This document shows, piece after piece, positions 42,515 to 50,441 of a stretch of 50,441 bases of DNA; positions within the stretch are counted from its first letter, which is position 1; the number at the start of each line of letters is the position of its first letter. This DNA comes from JBBSHJ01 sp038253135. GTDB lineage: Bacteria; Actinomycetota; Actinomycetes; Mycobacteriales; QHCD01. The DNA is taken from contig JBBSHJ010000011.1 in NCBI GenBank assembly GCA_038253135.1, positions 1 to 50,441 on the forward strand, in the 5' to 3' direction. Below the pieces are notes generated by a model, which saw only the letters and a program-made list of their open reading frames with translations, did not search any database and had not been told where the DNA came from. The translations under genes and the position numbers were made by a program.

Positions 42515-43603
42515 TCAGGCGCCGGCGAGGCGGGTGCAGGCCGCGTCCACCCGCTCGTCGGTCGCGGTCAACGCGATGCGCACGTGCCTCGCGCCGGCGG
42601 GGCCGTAGAACTCCCCCGGCGCCACGAGGATGCCGAGCGCGGCGAGCGCGTCGACGCTCTGCCAGCAGTCCTCGTCGCGCGTGATCCACAGATACAGCCC
42701 GGCCGCCGACTCGTCGATCCGGAAACCGGCCGCGGGCAGGGCTGCCGCAAGGGCGCCGCGCCGCGCCGCGTAACGGGTGCGCTGGACCTCGATGTGATCG
42801 TCCTCGGCGTAGGCCGCCACCATCGCGGCCTGCACCGGCGCCGGAACGATCATGCCGGCGTGCTTGCGCACGTCGAGCAGGGCCGCGCTGATCGCCGGAT
42901 CGCCCGCGATGAAGCCGGCGCGGTAGCCGGCCAGGTTGGAGTGCTTGGAGGTCGAGTGCACCGCTAGCAGACCCTCGAAGGTGCCGCCGCGCACGTCCGG
43001 ATGCAGCACCGAGAGCGGCTGCTCGCCGTACCACGTGTCGAGGTAGCACTCGTCGCTCGCGACGACCGCGCCCCGCTCGCGGGCCCAGGCCACGACCTTG
43101 GCCAGGTGGGCGACCGGCAGGACTCTGCCGGTCGGGTTGGCCGGCGAGTTGATCCACACCAGCTTCGGGCGTACCGGGCCCAACTCGGTCAGGCCGTCGG
43201 TGCGCACAGCCGTCGCGCCGGCGAGACGGGCGCCGACGTCGTACGTCGGGTAGGCCAGCGTCGGGATCACGACCGTGTCGCCGGGTCCGAGACCGAGCAG
43301 GGTCGGCAGCCAGGCCACCAGCTCCTTGGATCCGATGGTGGGCAGCACGCTCGCCGGGTCGAGATCGGTAACCCCGTGCCGGCGGGTCAGCCAGTCGGTG
43401 ACGGTCTGCCGCAGTGCCGGCGTGCCCCAGGTGGCGGGGTAGCCCGGCGCGTCGGCGGCGGCCCGCAACGCGTCCTGCACGACGTCGGGAGTCGGGTCGA
43501 CCGGCGTACCGACCGACAGATCGACGACGCCGTCAGGATGGGCGCGGGCGCGGGACGCCGCAGGAGCGAGCCGGTCCCAGGGAAACTCGGGAAGGTCCCG
43601 CAA
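42515..43603 (-). CDS. dapC: N-succinyldiaminopimelate aminotransferase
   Basis: A 362-residue PLP aminotransferase (fold type I, actinobacterial DapC, Rv1178-like). Landmarks: DGVVDLSVGTPVDPTPD, VVIPTLAYPTYDVGARLAGA, WINSPANPTGRVLP and the PLP Lys in HSTSKHSNLAGYR. It makes N-succinyl-LL-diaminopimelate for DapE. The only plausible start is a TTG (then RDLPEFPWDRLAPAA); no ATG or GTG lies between the fdxC stop and the conserved part. It follows fdxC by 14 bp, the usual actinobacterial pair. Confidence 0.9.
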   Translation of the reverse strand: MRDLPEFPWDRLAPAASRARAHPDGVVDLSVGTPVDPTPDVVQDALRAAADAPGYPATWGTPALRQTVTDWLTRRHGVTDLDPASVLPTIGSKELVAWLPTLLGLGPGDTVVIPTLAYPTYDVGARLAGATAVRTDGLTELGPVRPKLVWINSPANPTGRVLPVAHLAKVVAWARERGAVVASDECYLDTWYGEQPLSVLHPDVRGGTFEGLLAVHSTSKHSNLAGYRAGFIAGDPAISAALLDVRKHAGMIVPAPVQAAMVAAYAEDDHIEVQRTRYAARRGALAAALPAAGFRIDESAAGLYLWITRDEDCWQSVDALAALGILVAPGEFYGPAGARHVRIALTATDERVDAACTRLAGA

Positions 43604-43617
43604 CCGAGTGTCCGGCT

Positions 43618-43944
43618 CTAGTGTTCGTTGACCTGCGGCGGGAGCGCCTCGACCAGCGGATGGTCCTTGCCGACCGGGCCGACCTTGGACGCACCGCCGG
43701 GCGACCCCAGGTCGTCGAAGAAGTCGACGTTGGCCTGGTAGTAGTCCTTCCACTTCTCCGGGGTGTCGTCCTCGTAGTAGATGGCCTCGACCGGGCAGAC
43801 CGGCTCGCAGGCGCCGCAGTCGACGCACTCGTCGGGGTGGATATAGAGCATCCGCTTGCCCTCGTAGATGCAGTCCACCGGACATTCGTCGATGCAGGCC
43901 TTGTCCAGCACGTCCACACAAGGCTCGGCGATGACGTAGGTCAC
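43618..43944 (-). CDS. fdxC: Seven-iron ferredoxin FdxC
   Basis: A 108-residue bacterial ferredoxin with one 3Fe-4S and one 4Fe-4S cluster. Cysteines at 9, 17, 21 and 25 (CVDVLDKACIDECPVDC) and 40, 43, 46 and 50 (CVDCGACEPVC) follow the actinobacterial FdxC pattern. The extra Cys 21 leaves an 8-Cys count, but the CX7CX3CX3C arrangement points to the seven-iron type. The C-terminal part is acidic. It is a cytoplasmic electron carrier and precedes dapC, as Rv1177 does Rv1178. Confidence 0.93.
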   Translation of the reverse strand: MTYVIAEPCVDVLDKACIDECPVDCIYEGKRMLYIHPDECVDCGACEPVCPVEAIYYEDDTPEKWKDYYQANVDFFDDLGSPGGASKVGPVGKDHPLVEALPPQVNEH

Positions 43945-44053
43945 GGGCGGCGTCCTCTCAGGCGAGCAGAAGGTTGAGATGGTGCTGGGGCCTAGTATCG
44001 CCCGTTGGGACGGCCGGCCGCGAGCCGGGGCGGCAAACTCATCCGGAGGTGTC

Positions 44054-44980
44054 GTGCGGGCTGATTCGCTGGTCGGCCGGCGGGTCGTCGTGCGCCGGCG
44101 GATCGACTCGCCGACGCACCGGTTCAGCGATGTCGTCGGTCAGCTCGAAGCCGCGGGCGAAACGGTGGTGGTGCGGACCGAGGACGGCGATCGGATCGCG
44201 ATCGCGGCGGCGGACGTGCACCGGATCAAGCCGGTCCCGCCCGGCCCCGCCGAGATCCTCGAGCTGGAGCGGATCGCCGCGCTCGGCTGGCCCGCGCCGG
44301 AGACCGAGCGCCTCGGCGGGTGGCTGCTCCGGGCCGGCGAGGGATGGACGGGCCGCGCCAACTCGGTGCTGCCGCTCGCCGATCCCGGCCACCCGCTCAT
44401 CGACGCGATCGGCGCCGTGCGGGCGTGGTACGCCGCCCGCGGGCTGCCGGCCCGCTTCGCCGTACCGTTGCCCGCGGCCGCCCCGCTCGACCACGTCCTG
44501 CAGCGGGAGGGCTTCACGGCCGAGCGCGAAACCGCCGTGCTCACGGCGCGGCTCGTCACCGCCGCCGTCCCTGATCTGCCGGCCGGTGTCAGGCTCGAAT
44601 CCGCCGACCGGCCGTCGGACCGGTGGCTGGGGGCCGCGTACGGCGATCCCGCCCGCCTGCCGCCGGTGGCGCGATCGATCCTCGCGGGCGCGGCCCGTCC
44701 GGTCTTCATCACGCTGGTCGGTGCCGGCACCGTCCTCGCGCATGCCCGGGCCGTGGCGGACGAGGGCTGGCTCGGCATCACCGCTCTGTCGGTGCGCCAG
44801 CAGGACCGCCGCCGCGGTCTCGCCTCGGCGCTGCTGCTGTGGCTGCACCGGTGGGGCCTCGAGAACGGCGCGGCCGCGGCGTACCTGCAGGTGCTCGCCG
44901 ACAACGCGCCCGCGCGTGCGCTGTACCGCCGATCCGGCTACCAGCTGCACCACACATATCGATACCGCGTCGCGCAATGA
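44054..44980 (+). CDS. GNAT acetyltransferase, cg3035/Rv0428c type
   Basis: A 308-residue protein. Residues 1-60 form an SH3-like N-terminal domain (SLVGRRVVVRRRI and RTEDGDRIAIAAADVHRIKP), as in the cg3035/Rv0428c group. A degenerate GNAT half comes next (about 65-180), and the C-terminal half is an active-type GNAT fold with acetyl-CoA loop VRQQDRRRGLASALL and the final YLQVLADNAPARALYRRSGY. The substrate is unknown. GTG at 44054 has CGGAGG just upstream; an ATG 25 codons earlier is possible. Confidence 0.85.
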   Translation: MRADSLVGRRVVVRRRIDSPTHRFSDVVGQLEAAGETVVVRTEDGDRIAIAAADVHRIKPVPPGPAEILELERIAALGWPAPETERLGGWLLRAGEGWTGRANSVLPLADPGHPLIDAIGAVRAWYAARGLPARFAVPLPAAAPLDHVLQREGFTAERETAVLTARLVTAAVPDLPAGVRLESADRPSDRWLGAAYGDPARLPPVARSILAGAARPVFITLVGAGTVLAHARAVADEGWLGITALSVRQQDRRRGLASALLLWLHRWGLENGAAAAYLQVLADNAPARALYRRSGYQLHHTYRYRVAQ

Positions 44981-45084
44981 GCCGGTCTTCTGCCTCTGCA
45001 TGCGGTGGCAACCGGGCGATGGGGCGCCGCTCTGCGACCGCGCGAGCGTTCCGGTCGCCCGCCGCCACCGCATAGGCTGGCCGC

Positions 45085-45477
45085 ATGGCCGATGAAGATC
45101 CACGCAAGCTACTGGTGATCGACTTCGCCACCTCGCTGCGCGCGAACGAGTTCCTCCTCGCCGCCAACGGGCTGGCGCAGAAGGGCGACGTAACGCTGCA
45201 CGATGCCGTCTTCATCCATCGCGGCGAGGACGGCAAGTCGCGCGTCGCGGAGACGGCCGACGTCACGACCGGCCGCGGGGCGATGAGCGGCGCGGTGTGG
45301 GGCCTGCTGCTGGGCACGCTGCTCGCCGGGCCGTTGGGCGGCATCATCGGCGGCGCGGCGACGGCGGGCAGTGGCGCGCTGATGGCCAAGCTGATCGACA
45401 CCGGCATCAAGGACGAAGAGATCACGAAGCTGCGGTCGACGATCAAGCCAGGGACGACCGCCCTGGCGTTGCTGTGA
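45085..45477 (+). CDS. DUF1269 membrane protein, N-terminal part of a split gene
   Basis: A 130-residue product: a ferredoxin-like N-terminal half (LLVIDFATSLRANEFLLAAN and DAVFIHRGEDG), then a Gly-rich membrane stretch (GLLLGTLLAGPLGGIIGGAA) and SGALMAKLIDTGIKDEEITK. This is the DUF1269 pattern. It ends early at a TGA; the missing C-terminal strand and helix are encoded at once in another frame that begins with an overlapping GTG. Adding one G at 45474 would join the two parts. Confidence 0.8.
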   Translation: MADEDPRKLLVIDFATSLRANEFLLAANGLAQKGDVTLHDAVFIHRGEDGKSRVAETADVTTGRGAMSGAVWGLLLGTLLAGPLGGIIGGAATAGSGALMAKLIDTGIKDEEITKLRSTIKPGTTALALL

Positions 45478-45656
45478 GCCACGTCTCGGTCGCCGACCTG
45501 CAGCGCGAGCTGATCCGCTTCCCTGGGGCCTCGCTGGTCGAGTCGACGCTGCCGGATGCCGCCATCGCCGCCGTGCAGAACGCGCTGGGCGGCAATGTGC
45601 CGGGCGCCCTCCCGACCGAACCACCGGCGGACGATCCGGTCGGCCCGCCGGCCTGA
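45474..45656 (+). CDS. C-terminal part of the split DUF1269 gene
   Basis: Sixty residues from a GTG that overlaps the previous TGA: VSHVSVADLQRELIRFPGAS, LVESTLPDAAIAAVQNALGG, then an Ala/Pro tail. In intact DUF1269 proteins this block follows directly after GTTALALL. It may be made by re-initiation or by ribosomal slippage, or the gene may be broken. Confidence 0.6.
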   Translation: MSHVSVADLQRELIRFPGASLVESTLPDAAIAAVQNALGGNVPGALPTEPPADDPVGPPA

Positions 45657-45663
45657 CCGGCGA

Positions 45664-46194
45664 TCAGCCGATCGCGGTGTAACCGCCGCGGTGGAAGATC
45701 AGCGCCGGGCGGGCCGGCTCGCGCACCGCCGCTGCCAGCACCTGACCGACCACGATGGTGTGATCGCCACCCGGATGGGTGGCGACGGTCGCGCATTCGA
45801 TCTCGGCCAGGGCGCCGTCGAAGAGCGGCGCGCCGGTGAGCGCTCCACGGTGCCGAACGGTGGTCGCGAGGTGCGCCGCGATCTCGCCCCGCGTCGCGAA
45901 TGCCCGGGACGTGTCCTCCTGATCGCCGGCCAGCACCGACGCGGTCCACCGGCCGGCATCGAGGATGAGACCGTGTGTGCGCGCGTCACGCCGAACACAC
46001 ACCAGCACGAGCGGCGGAGTGAGGGACACCGAGGCGAAGCTGTTGGCGGTCATGGCGTGATCCACACCGGCGGCGTGCACACCGATCACGGCGACGCCGG
46101 TCGGGAATCGACCGAGCGCCGCGCGAAATGCGTGCCCGTCGACGCCTGCCGCGTCAGCGCCCAGATCGGGGTCGTCCGGCACGGCGCTTTCCAT
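45664..46194 (-). CDS. Flavin reductase family protein
   Basis: A 176-residue flavin reductase-like FMN-binding protein (split barrel): FRAALGRFPTGVAVIGVHAA, then HAMTANSFASVSLTPPLVLVC (in part) and GDHTIVVGQVLAAAV. It supplies reduced FMN or FAD to a monooxygenase, or acts alone; no monooxygenase is nearby. Its ATG lies inside the end of the upstream membrane gene (41-bp overlap). It is convergent with the DUF1269 pair. Confidence 0.88.
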   Translation of the reverse strand: MESAVPDDPDLGADAAGVDGHAFRAALGRFPTGVAVIGVHAAGVDHAMTANSFASVSLTPPLVLVCVRRDARTHGLILDAGRWTASVLAGDQEDTSRAFATRGEIAAHLATTVRHRGALTGAPLFDGALAEIECATVATHPGGDHTIVVGQVLAAAVREPARPALIFHRGGYTAIG

Positions 46195-46666
46195 TGCGCG
46201 TCAGCTTATCCGGCCGGCGCATCGCTTCCACCGGACGCGACCCGGCGGGCTGCGGTGCCACCGGCCCGCGCACCGGCGCCGCGTCGGTACGCCGGCCGGC
46301 CGCCGCGGCGGAGCGCGCCGCGTCGTACACCAGCCCGCCCAGGATGCCGACGACACCGGCCAGCAGGAAGCCCCAGCCCTGCCAGTTGCCCGGGATCAGC
46401 ACGTCACCGCCCGGTCCGCTGATGGTCCCCGGCCCGACGATGAGGAACCACAACACGGGCGGCGCGAAGGCGAGCGCCGGCACCTGCGTCGCCCAGCGCA
46501 TCAGCCCGGGCGCGACGAAATTCGCGACCAGCGCCAAGACGACCGCGACCGGCACCGCCGTCGTACCCTCGCGCAACGGGATGAGGAAGACCTCGAGCAG
46601 CGCGAGCGCGGCCGAGCAGGCCCCGATGACGACGCCGGCTTCGATGCGCTCGCGTTTCGGTGCCAC
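46154..46666 (-). CDS. Small multi-pass membrane protein of unknown function
   Basis: A 170-residue protein with four hydrophobic segments (AGVVIGACSAALALLEVFLI, VPVAVVLALVANFVAPGLM, ALAFAPPVLWFLIVGPG, GWGFLLAGVVGILGGLVYD) and a basic C-terminus. No family is recognised with confidence. GTG at 46666 (VAPKRERIEAG) is chosen since the conserved-looking part begins there; an ATG at about 46759 is in frame. No ribosome-binding site is clear. It is divergent from the sdh operon over 219 bp. Confidence 0.65.
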   Translation of the reverse strand: MAPKRERIEAGVVIGACSAALALLEVFLIPLREGTTAVPVAVVLALVANFVAPGLMRWATQVPALAFAPPVLWFLIVGPGTISGPGGDVLIPGNWQGWGFLLAGVVGILGGLVYDAARSAAAAGRRTDAAPVRGPVAPQPAGSRPVEAMRRPDKLTRNGKRRAGRPRSGR

Positions 46667-46885
46667 GGTGCACGATGCTACGGATCGCTCCGACGCCGCC
46701 GTCCGCAACGGACCGCGACCGGACCTGGCCGTGGCGTCGAACACAATTGTTGCGGGCATGTGACGATCCACACGGGGGTGCAGGTCGCGGTGGGCGCCCA
46801 CGCGGCGGCAAACTGTCGCAGACGGTCAACCAACGGACGGCTCGGGATTTGACGCCGTACGACGTGCGGCGAGCGAGGAGACGCA

Positions 46886-47719
46886 ATGGCATCCACCGTG
46901 ACGGGCCGGCCCACCAGCCCGCCCAACGGCGCTCGCCCCAACGGCGTCAACGCACCGGGCCGCGCTCACATCCCTGAGCGGACGCTGCGGACCGATCGAT
47001 GGTGGGCGTCGCCTCTGGCCTACTTCCTCTTCTTCTCCGCCTGGGTCATCTACGCCACGGTCCGGGTCTGCGTGCACAACAGCTACTGGGTCGGGAAGTA
47101 TCACTACCTCACCCCGTTCTACTCGCCATGCCTGTCCAGCTCGTGCACGCCGGACTCGGCGCTCTTCGGCCGGCCGCTGCCGAGCTTCCCCCCGATCATC
47201 CCCTACGCGATCATCTCGCTGGTCTTCCTGCTGGCCTTCCGGATGACCTGCTACTACTACCGCAAGGCCTACTACCGCTCGTTCTGGGGCTCGCCGCCGG
47301 CCTGCGCAGTCGCCGAGCCGCACCGGGGTTACAGCGGTGAGACCCGCTTTCCGCTGATCTTCCAAAACGCGCACCGCTACTTCTTCTACCTCGCCGCCCT
47401 GCTCTCGATCGTCAACACGATCGACCTGATCGAGTCGTTCATCCACGGGCTCGGCCTCGGCAATATCATCATGCTGATCAACGTCATCGGCCTGTGGCTC
47501 TACACCGCGTCCTGCCACTCCTGCCGCAGCATCATGGGTGGCCGGCTCACCCACTTCTCGCGGCACCCCGTCCGGTACAAGCTCTGGGGCTGGATCTCGA
47601 AGCTGAACGGCTATCACATGCAGTTCGCCCTCGCCACGCTGATCACGCTGGCTGTGACCGACGGCTACATCGCACTGCTCGCGAGTGGCGCCTTCAGCGA
47701 CCTGCGGATCATCAACTGA
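46886..47719 (+). CDS. Succinate dehydrogenase membrane anchor (Sdh1 type)
   Basis: A 277-residue five-helix membrane anchor of the mycobacterial Sdh1 type (Rv0249c-like). Hydrophobic segments include ASPLAYFLFFSAWVIYATV, IPYAIISLVFLLAFRM, FFYLAALLSIVNTIDLI and NIIMLINVIGLWLYTASC. His residues in NAHRYFFY, ESFIHGLG and GYHMQFAL are possible haem or cluster ligands. It passes electrons from the SdhAB head to menaquinone. GAGGAG precedes the ATG. First gene of an sdhC-A-B operon. Confidence 0.88.
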   Translation: MASTVTGRPTSPPNGARPNGVNAPGRAHIPERTLRTDRWWASPLAYFLFFSAWVIYATVRVCVHNSYWVGKYHYLTPFYSPCLSSSCTPDSALFGRPLPSFPPIIPYAIISLVFLLAFRMTCYYYRKAYYRSFWGSPPACAVAEPHRGYSGETRFPLIFQNAHRYFFYLAALLSIVNTIDLIESFIHGLGLGNIIMLINVIGLWLYTASCHSCRSIMGGRLTHFSRHPVRYKLWGWISKLNGYHMQFALATLITLAVTDGYIALLASGAFSDLRIIN

Positions 47720-47727
47720 GGAGCCTG

Positions 47728-49674
47728 ATGGCTGTGGCTACGGGACAGAACCGGCCGATCGCGACCGACGACGCCGAGGTCGAGCGGTGCGCGTACGACG
47801 TCGTGATCATCGGCGCCGGCGGCTCGGGCCTGCGGGCCGCGATCGAGGCCCGTGAGGGTGGCAAACGCGTCGCGATCGTGTGCAAGTCGCTGTTCGGCAA
47901 GGCGCACACGGTCATGGCCGAGGGCGGCGCGGCCGCGGCGATGGGCAACGTCAACCCGCACGACAACTGGATGGTGCATTTCCGCGACACCATGCGCGGC
48001 GGGAAATTCATGAACAACCCGCGGATGGCCGAGCTGCACGCCAAGGAGGCGCCGGACCGCATCTGGGAGCTCGAGGCCTACGGCGCGCTTTTCGACCGGA
48101 CACCGGAAGGCACGATCAACCAGCGCAATTTCGGCGGCCACGAATACCCGCGTCTCGCGCACGTGGGCGACCGCACCGGCCTGGAGCTGATCCGCACCCT
48201 GCAGCAGAAGATCGTCTCGCTGCAGCAGGAGGACTTCCATGCCACCGGCGATTACGAGGCCGGCATTACGGTCTTCGCCGAATGCACCATCACCGACCTA
48301 GTCAAGGACGGCGAGCGGATTGCGGGCGCCTTCGGCTACCGGCGTACGACGGGCGGTTTCCTGCTCTTCGAGGCACCGGCCGTCGTCCTGGCCACCGGCG
48401 GAATCGGCAAGTCCTACAAGGTCACCAGCAACTCGTGGGAATACACCGGCGACGGTCACGCGCTCGCGCTGCGCGCCGGCTCGTCGCTGATCAACATGGA
48501 ATTCATTCAATTCCATCCCACCGGCATGGTGTGGCCGCTGTCGGTGAAGGGCCTGCTCATCACCGAGTCGGTCCGCGGCGAGGGCGGCATCCTCAAGAAC
48601 AATGCCGGCACCCGCTTCATGTTCGACTACGTGCCGGACGTCTTCCGCAAGCAGTACGCCGAGACGGAGGAGGAGGCCGACGCCTGGTACGTCGACCCGG
48701 ACAGCAACCGGCGCCCGCCCGAGCTGCTCCCCCGCGACGAGGTCGCCCGGGCGATCAATTCCGAGGTCAAGGCCGGCCGGGGCACCGAGCACGGCGGTGT
48801 CTGGCTCGACATCGCCTCGCGGCGACCGGCCGATTTCATCATGCGCAAGCTGCCGTCGATGTACCATCAGAACAAGGAACTCGGCGACGTCGACATCACC
48901 ACGCAGCCGATGGAGATCGGCCCGACCTGCCACTACGTCATGGGCGGGGTCGAGGTCGACCCGGACACCGCGGCAGCGGCGCACGTGCCGGGACTCTTCG
49001 CCACCGGGGAGGTCTCCGGCGGGATGCACGGCTCCAACCGGCTCGGCGGCAACTCGCTGTCCGACCTGCTGGTCTTCGGCCGGCGCGCCGGCATGGGAGC
49101 CGTCGCGTACGTCGACCGGCTGGCCGATCGGCCGCGGGTCGCCGAAGCCCAGATCGACGCCGCGCGTGATATCGCCCTCGCTCCGCTGGTCAGGGCGCAG
49201 AACGGCGCCGGCGAGAGCGCTTACGAGCTGCACGACGAGCTTCAGCAGACGATGGAGGCCCTGGTCGGGATCATCCGCGTCGATTCGGAGATGCGAGAGG
49301 CGATCGATCGGTTGGAAAAGCTCAAGGAACGGGCCACATCGGTGTCAGCCGTCGGCGGGCGCAAATTCAATTCCGGGTGGAATCTCGCCCTCGACCTGCG
49401 CAACATGCTGATCGTCTGCGAGGCCGTGGCCAACGCCGCAATCACCCGGCTGGAGAGCCGCGGCGGGCACACCCGCGACGACTACCCGACGATGAACGCC
49501 GAATGGCGCAAGATCAATTTGGCCTGCCGGGCCGAGGCCGACTCGGTGTCGATCAACCGGCAGCCTGTCCCCTCCATCCGGGACGACCTGATGGAGCTCT
49601 TCGACCGAGGCGAGCTCTCGAAATACCTCACCCCAGAGGAAATGGCAGCACTGCCCGAAGGAGTGAAGAGCTGA
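47728..49674 (+). CDS. sdhA: Succinate dehydrogenase flavoprotein subunit
   Basis: A 648-residue SdhA. The FAD site is DVVIIGAGGSGLRAAIEA, and the covalent flavin attachment His is H60 in GKAHTVMAEGG. Substrate-site sequences QFHPTGMVWPLSVKGLLITE and SVRGEGGILKN are present, as is GGMHGSNRLGGNSLSDLLVF for the second FAD contact. It oxidises succinate to fumarate on the cytoplasmic side. The ATG is 8 bp after the sdhC stop, with GAGGAG, and its stop overlaps sdhB by one base. Confidence 0.96.
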   Translation: MAVATGQNRPIATDDAEVERCAYDVVIIGAGGSGLRAAIEAREGGKRVAIVCKSLFGKAHTVMAEGGAAAAMGNVNPHDNWMVHFRDTMRGGKFMNNPRMAELHAKEAPDRIWELEAYGALFDRTPEGTINQRNFGGHEYPRLAHVGDRTGLELIRTLQQKIVSLQQEDFHATGDYEAGITVFAECTITDLVKDGERIAGAFGYRRTTGGFLLFEAPAVVLATGGIGKSYKVTSNSWEYTGDGHALALRAGSSLINMEFIQFHPTGMVWPLSVKGLLITESVRGEGGILKNNAGTRFMFDYVPDVFRKQYAETEEEADAWYVDPDSNRRPPELLPRDEVARAINSEVKAGRGTEHGGVWLDIASRRPADFIMRKLPSMYHQNKELGDVDITTQPMEIGPTCHYVMGGVEVDPDTAAAAHVPGLFATGEVSGGMHGSNRLGGNSLSDLLVFGRRAGMGAVAYVDRLADRPRVAEAQIDAARDIALAPLVRAQNGAGESAYELHDELQQTMEALVGIIRVDSEMREAIDRLEKLKERATSVSAVGGRKFNSGWNLALDLRNMLIVCEAVANAAITRLESRGGHTRDDYPTMNAEWRKINLACRAEADSVSINRQPVPSIRDDLMELFDRGELSKYLTPEEMAALPEGVKS

Positions 49675-50438
49675 TGGCCGCCTACGACGGGCAATTCCGG
49701 ATCTGGCGCGGCGACGAACAGGACGGCGGCCTGCACGACTTCACCGTCGAGGTCAACGACGGTGAGGTCGTGCTCGACGTCATTCATCGCCTGCAGGCCA
49801 CCCAGGCTCCGGATCTTGCCGTGCGGTGGAACTGCAAGGCCGGCAAGTGCGGCTCCTGCAGTGCCGAGATCAACGGCCGGCCGGCGCTGATGTGCATGAC
49901 CCGGATGAGCAACTTCAGCCCGCAGGACACCATCACGGTCACCCCGATGCGGGCGTTCCCCGTGATACGTGACCTCGTCACCGACGTCTCCTTCAACTAC
50001 ACCAAGGCCCAGCAGATCCCATCCTTCCAGCCGCCGGCCGACCTGACGCCCGGCGAATACCGGATGGCCCAGGTCGACGTCGAGCGCTCGCAGGAATTCC
50101 GCAAGTGCATCGAGTGCTACCTGTGCCAGGACACCTGCCACGTCGTACGCGACCACGAGGAGAACAAGGAAGCGTTCGCCGGGCCGCGGTTCCTGATGCG
50201 GATGGCCGAGCTCGACATGCACCCGCTCGATGCCCACGGCAATCGCAAGAACCAGGCGCAGGACGAATTCGGCCTCGGCTTCTGCAACATCACCAAATGC
50301 TGCACCGAGGTGTGCCCCGAGAACATCCACATCACCGACAACGCGCTGATCCCGATGAAGGAGCGGGTCGTCGATGAGAAGTACGACCCCCTGGTGTGGC
50401 TGGGCAGCAAGATCTTCCGCCGCGGCGCCAAGAAATAA
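49674..50438 (+). CDS. sdhB: Succinate dehydrogenase iron-sulfur subunit
   Basis: A 254-residue SdhB with three clusters. The [2Fe-2S] ligands are in CKAGKCGSCSAEINGRPALMC (first Cys about residue 57), and those of the 4Fe-4S and 3Fe-4S clusters are in CIECYLCQDTC and CNITKCCTEVCP. It relays electrons from SdhA to the membrane anchor. The ATG overlaps the sdhA stop (TGATG). The gene is complete, ending three bases before the edge of the window. Confidence 0.96.
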   Translation: MAAYDGQFRIWRGDEQDGGLHDFTVEVNDGEVVLDVIHRLQATQAPDLAVRWNCKAGKCGSCSAEINGRPALMCMTRMSNFSPQDTITVTPMRAFPVIRDLVTDVSFNYTKAQQIPSFQPPADLTPGEYRMAQVDVERSQEFRKCIECYLCQDTCHVVRDHEENKEAFAGPRFLMRMAELDMHPLDAHGNRKNQAQDEFGLGFCNITKCCTEVCPENIHITDNALIPMKERVVDEKYDPLVWLGSKIFRRGAKK

Positions 50439-50441
50439 CCC

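Overview
The window is chromosomal DNA of a high-GC actinobacterium. The evidence is the very G/C-rich third codon positions, frequent GTG starts, GTGA/ATGA overlaps between genes, and typical actinobacterial families (DUF3117, SigE/RseA, FdxC, 5-TM Sdh1-type anchor, Tad genes, MocR/YczE). Gene order from about 6.7 kb to 44 kb follows, from memory, the Mycobacterium tuberculosis block Rv1232c to Rv1177: MgtE-N/CBS protein, DUF1003 protein, mrp, tatB, htrA, rseA, sigE, O-methyltransferase, glgC, glgM, DUF3117, tagA, DivIVA-like, folP2, LOG, dapE, dapD, dapC, fdxC. The organism is not clearly a mycobacterium; no species is named.

Layout: 0-3.3 kb holds a minus-strand Tad/Flp pilus cluster (tadA, tadB, tadC and the first codons of another gene), with an 81-bp tandem repeat between tadB and tadC. 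From 3.5 to 6.4 kb lie a sedolisin (S53) peptidase, a membrane mini-protein with an L7/L12-like tail and an EamA exporter. The conserved block starts at 6.66 kb. It is interrupted between the DUF1003 gene and mrp by about 12.6 kb of accessory DNA (8.4-21.0 kb). This contains a truncated phosphotransferase, a divergent mercury-resistance locus and then a decayed sugar-utilisation segment. The mercury locus has merA-merB on plus; on minus it has an ArsR-type regulator, a MerT-like protein, a TlpA-like lipoprotein, a CcdA-like protein and a CxxxxC flavoprotein reductase, all five overlapping by 4 bases. The sugar segment has a GH127 arabinofuranosidase, a scar of a sugar ABC transporter, a U32-like protein, a DUF2071 protein and a frameshifted FAD oxidoreductase.

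From 21.0 to 44 kb come iron-sulfur assembly (mrp), protein export and envelope stress (tatB, htrA, rseA-sigE), glycogen/maltosyl-phosphate synthesis (glgC, glgM, split here by a MocR/YczE pair), base-excision repair (tagA), folP2, a LOG-type enzyme, WrbA-like flavoprotein, a peptide-binding lipoprotein and the succinylase branch of lysine/diaminopimelate synthesis (dapE, dapD, dapC). The window ends with a GNAT acetyltransferase, a DUF1269 gene split by a frameshift, a flavin reductase and a complete succinate dehydrogenase operon.

Main points of interest: the five-gene coupled mer operon that looks like a transmembrane thiol relay; two matching 18-bp operators in its divergent promoter; seven inferred single-base frameshifts confined to three accessory genes; several short-period tandem repeat arrays at gene boundaries, two of which have long periods divisible by three; and an ABC-transporter deletion scar. 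No rRNA, tRNA, CRISPR array, transposase or integrase was seen.
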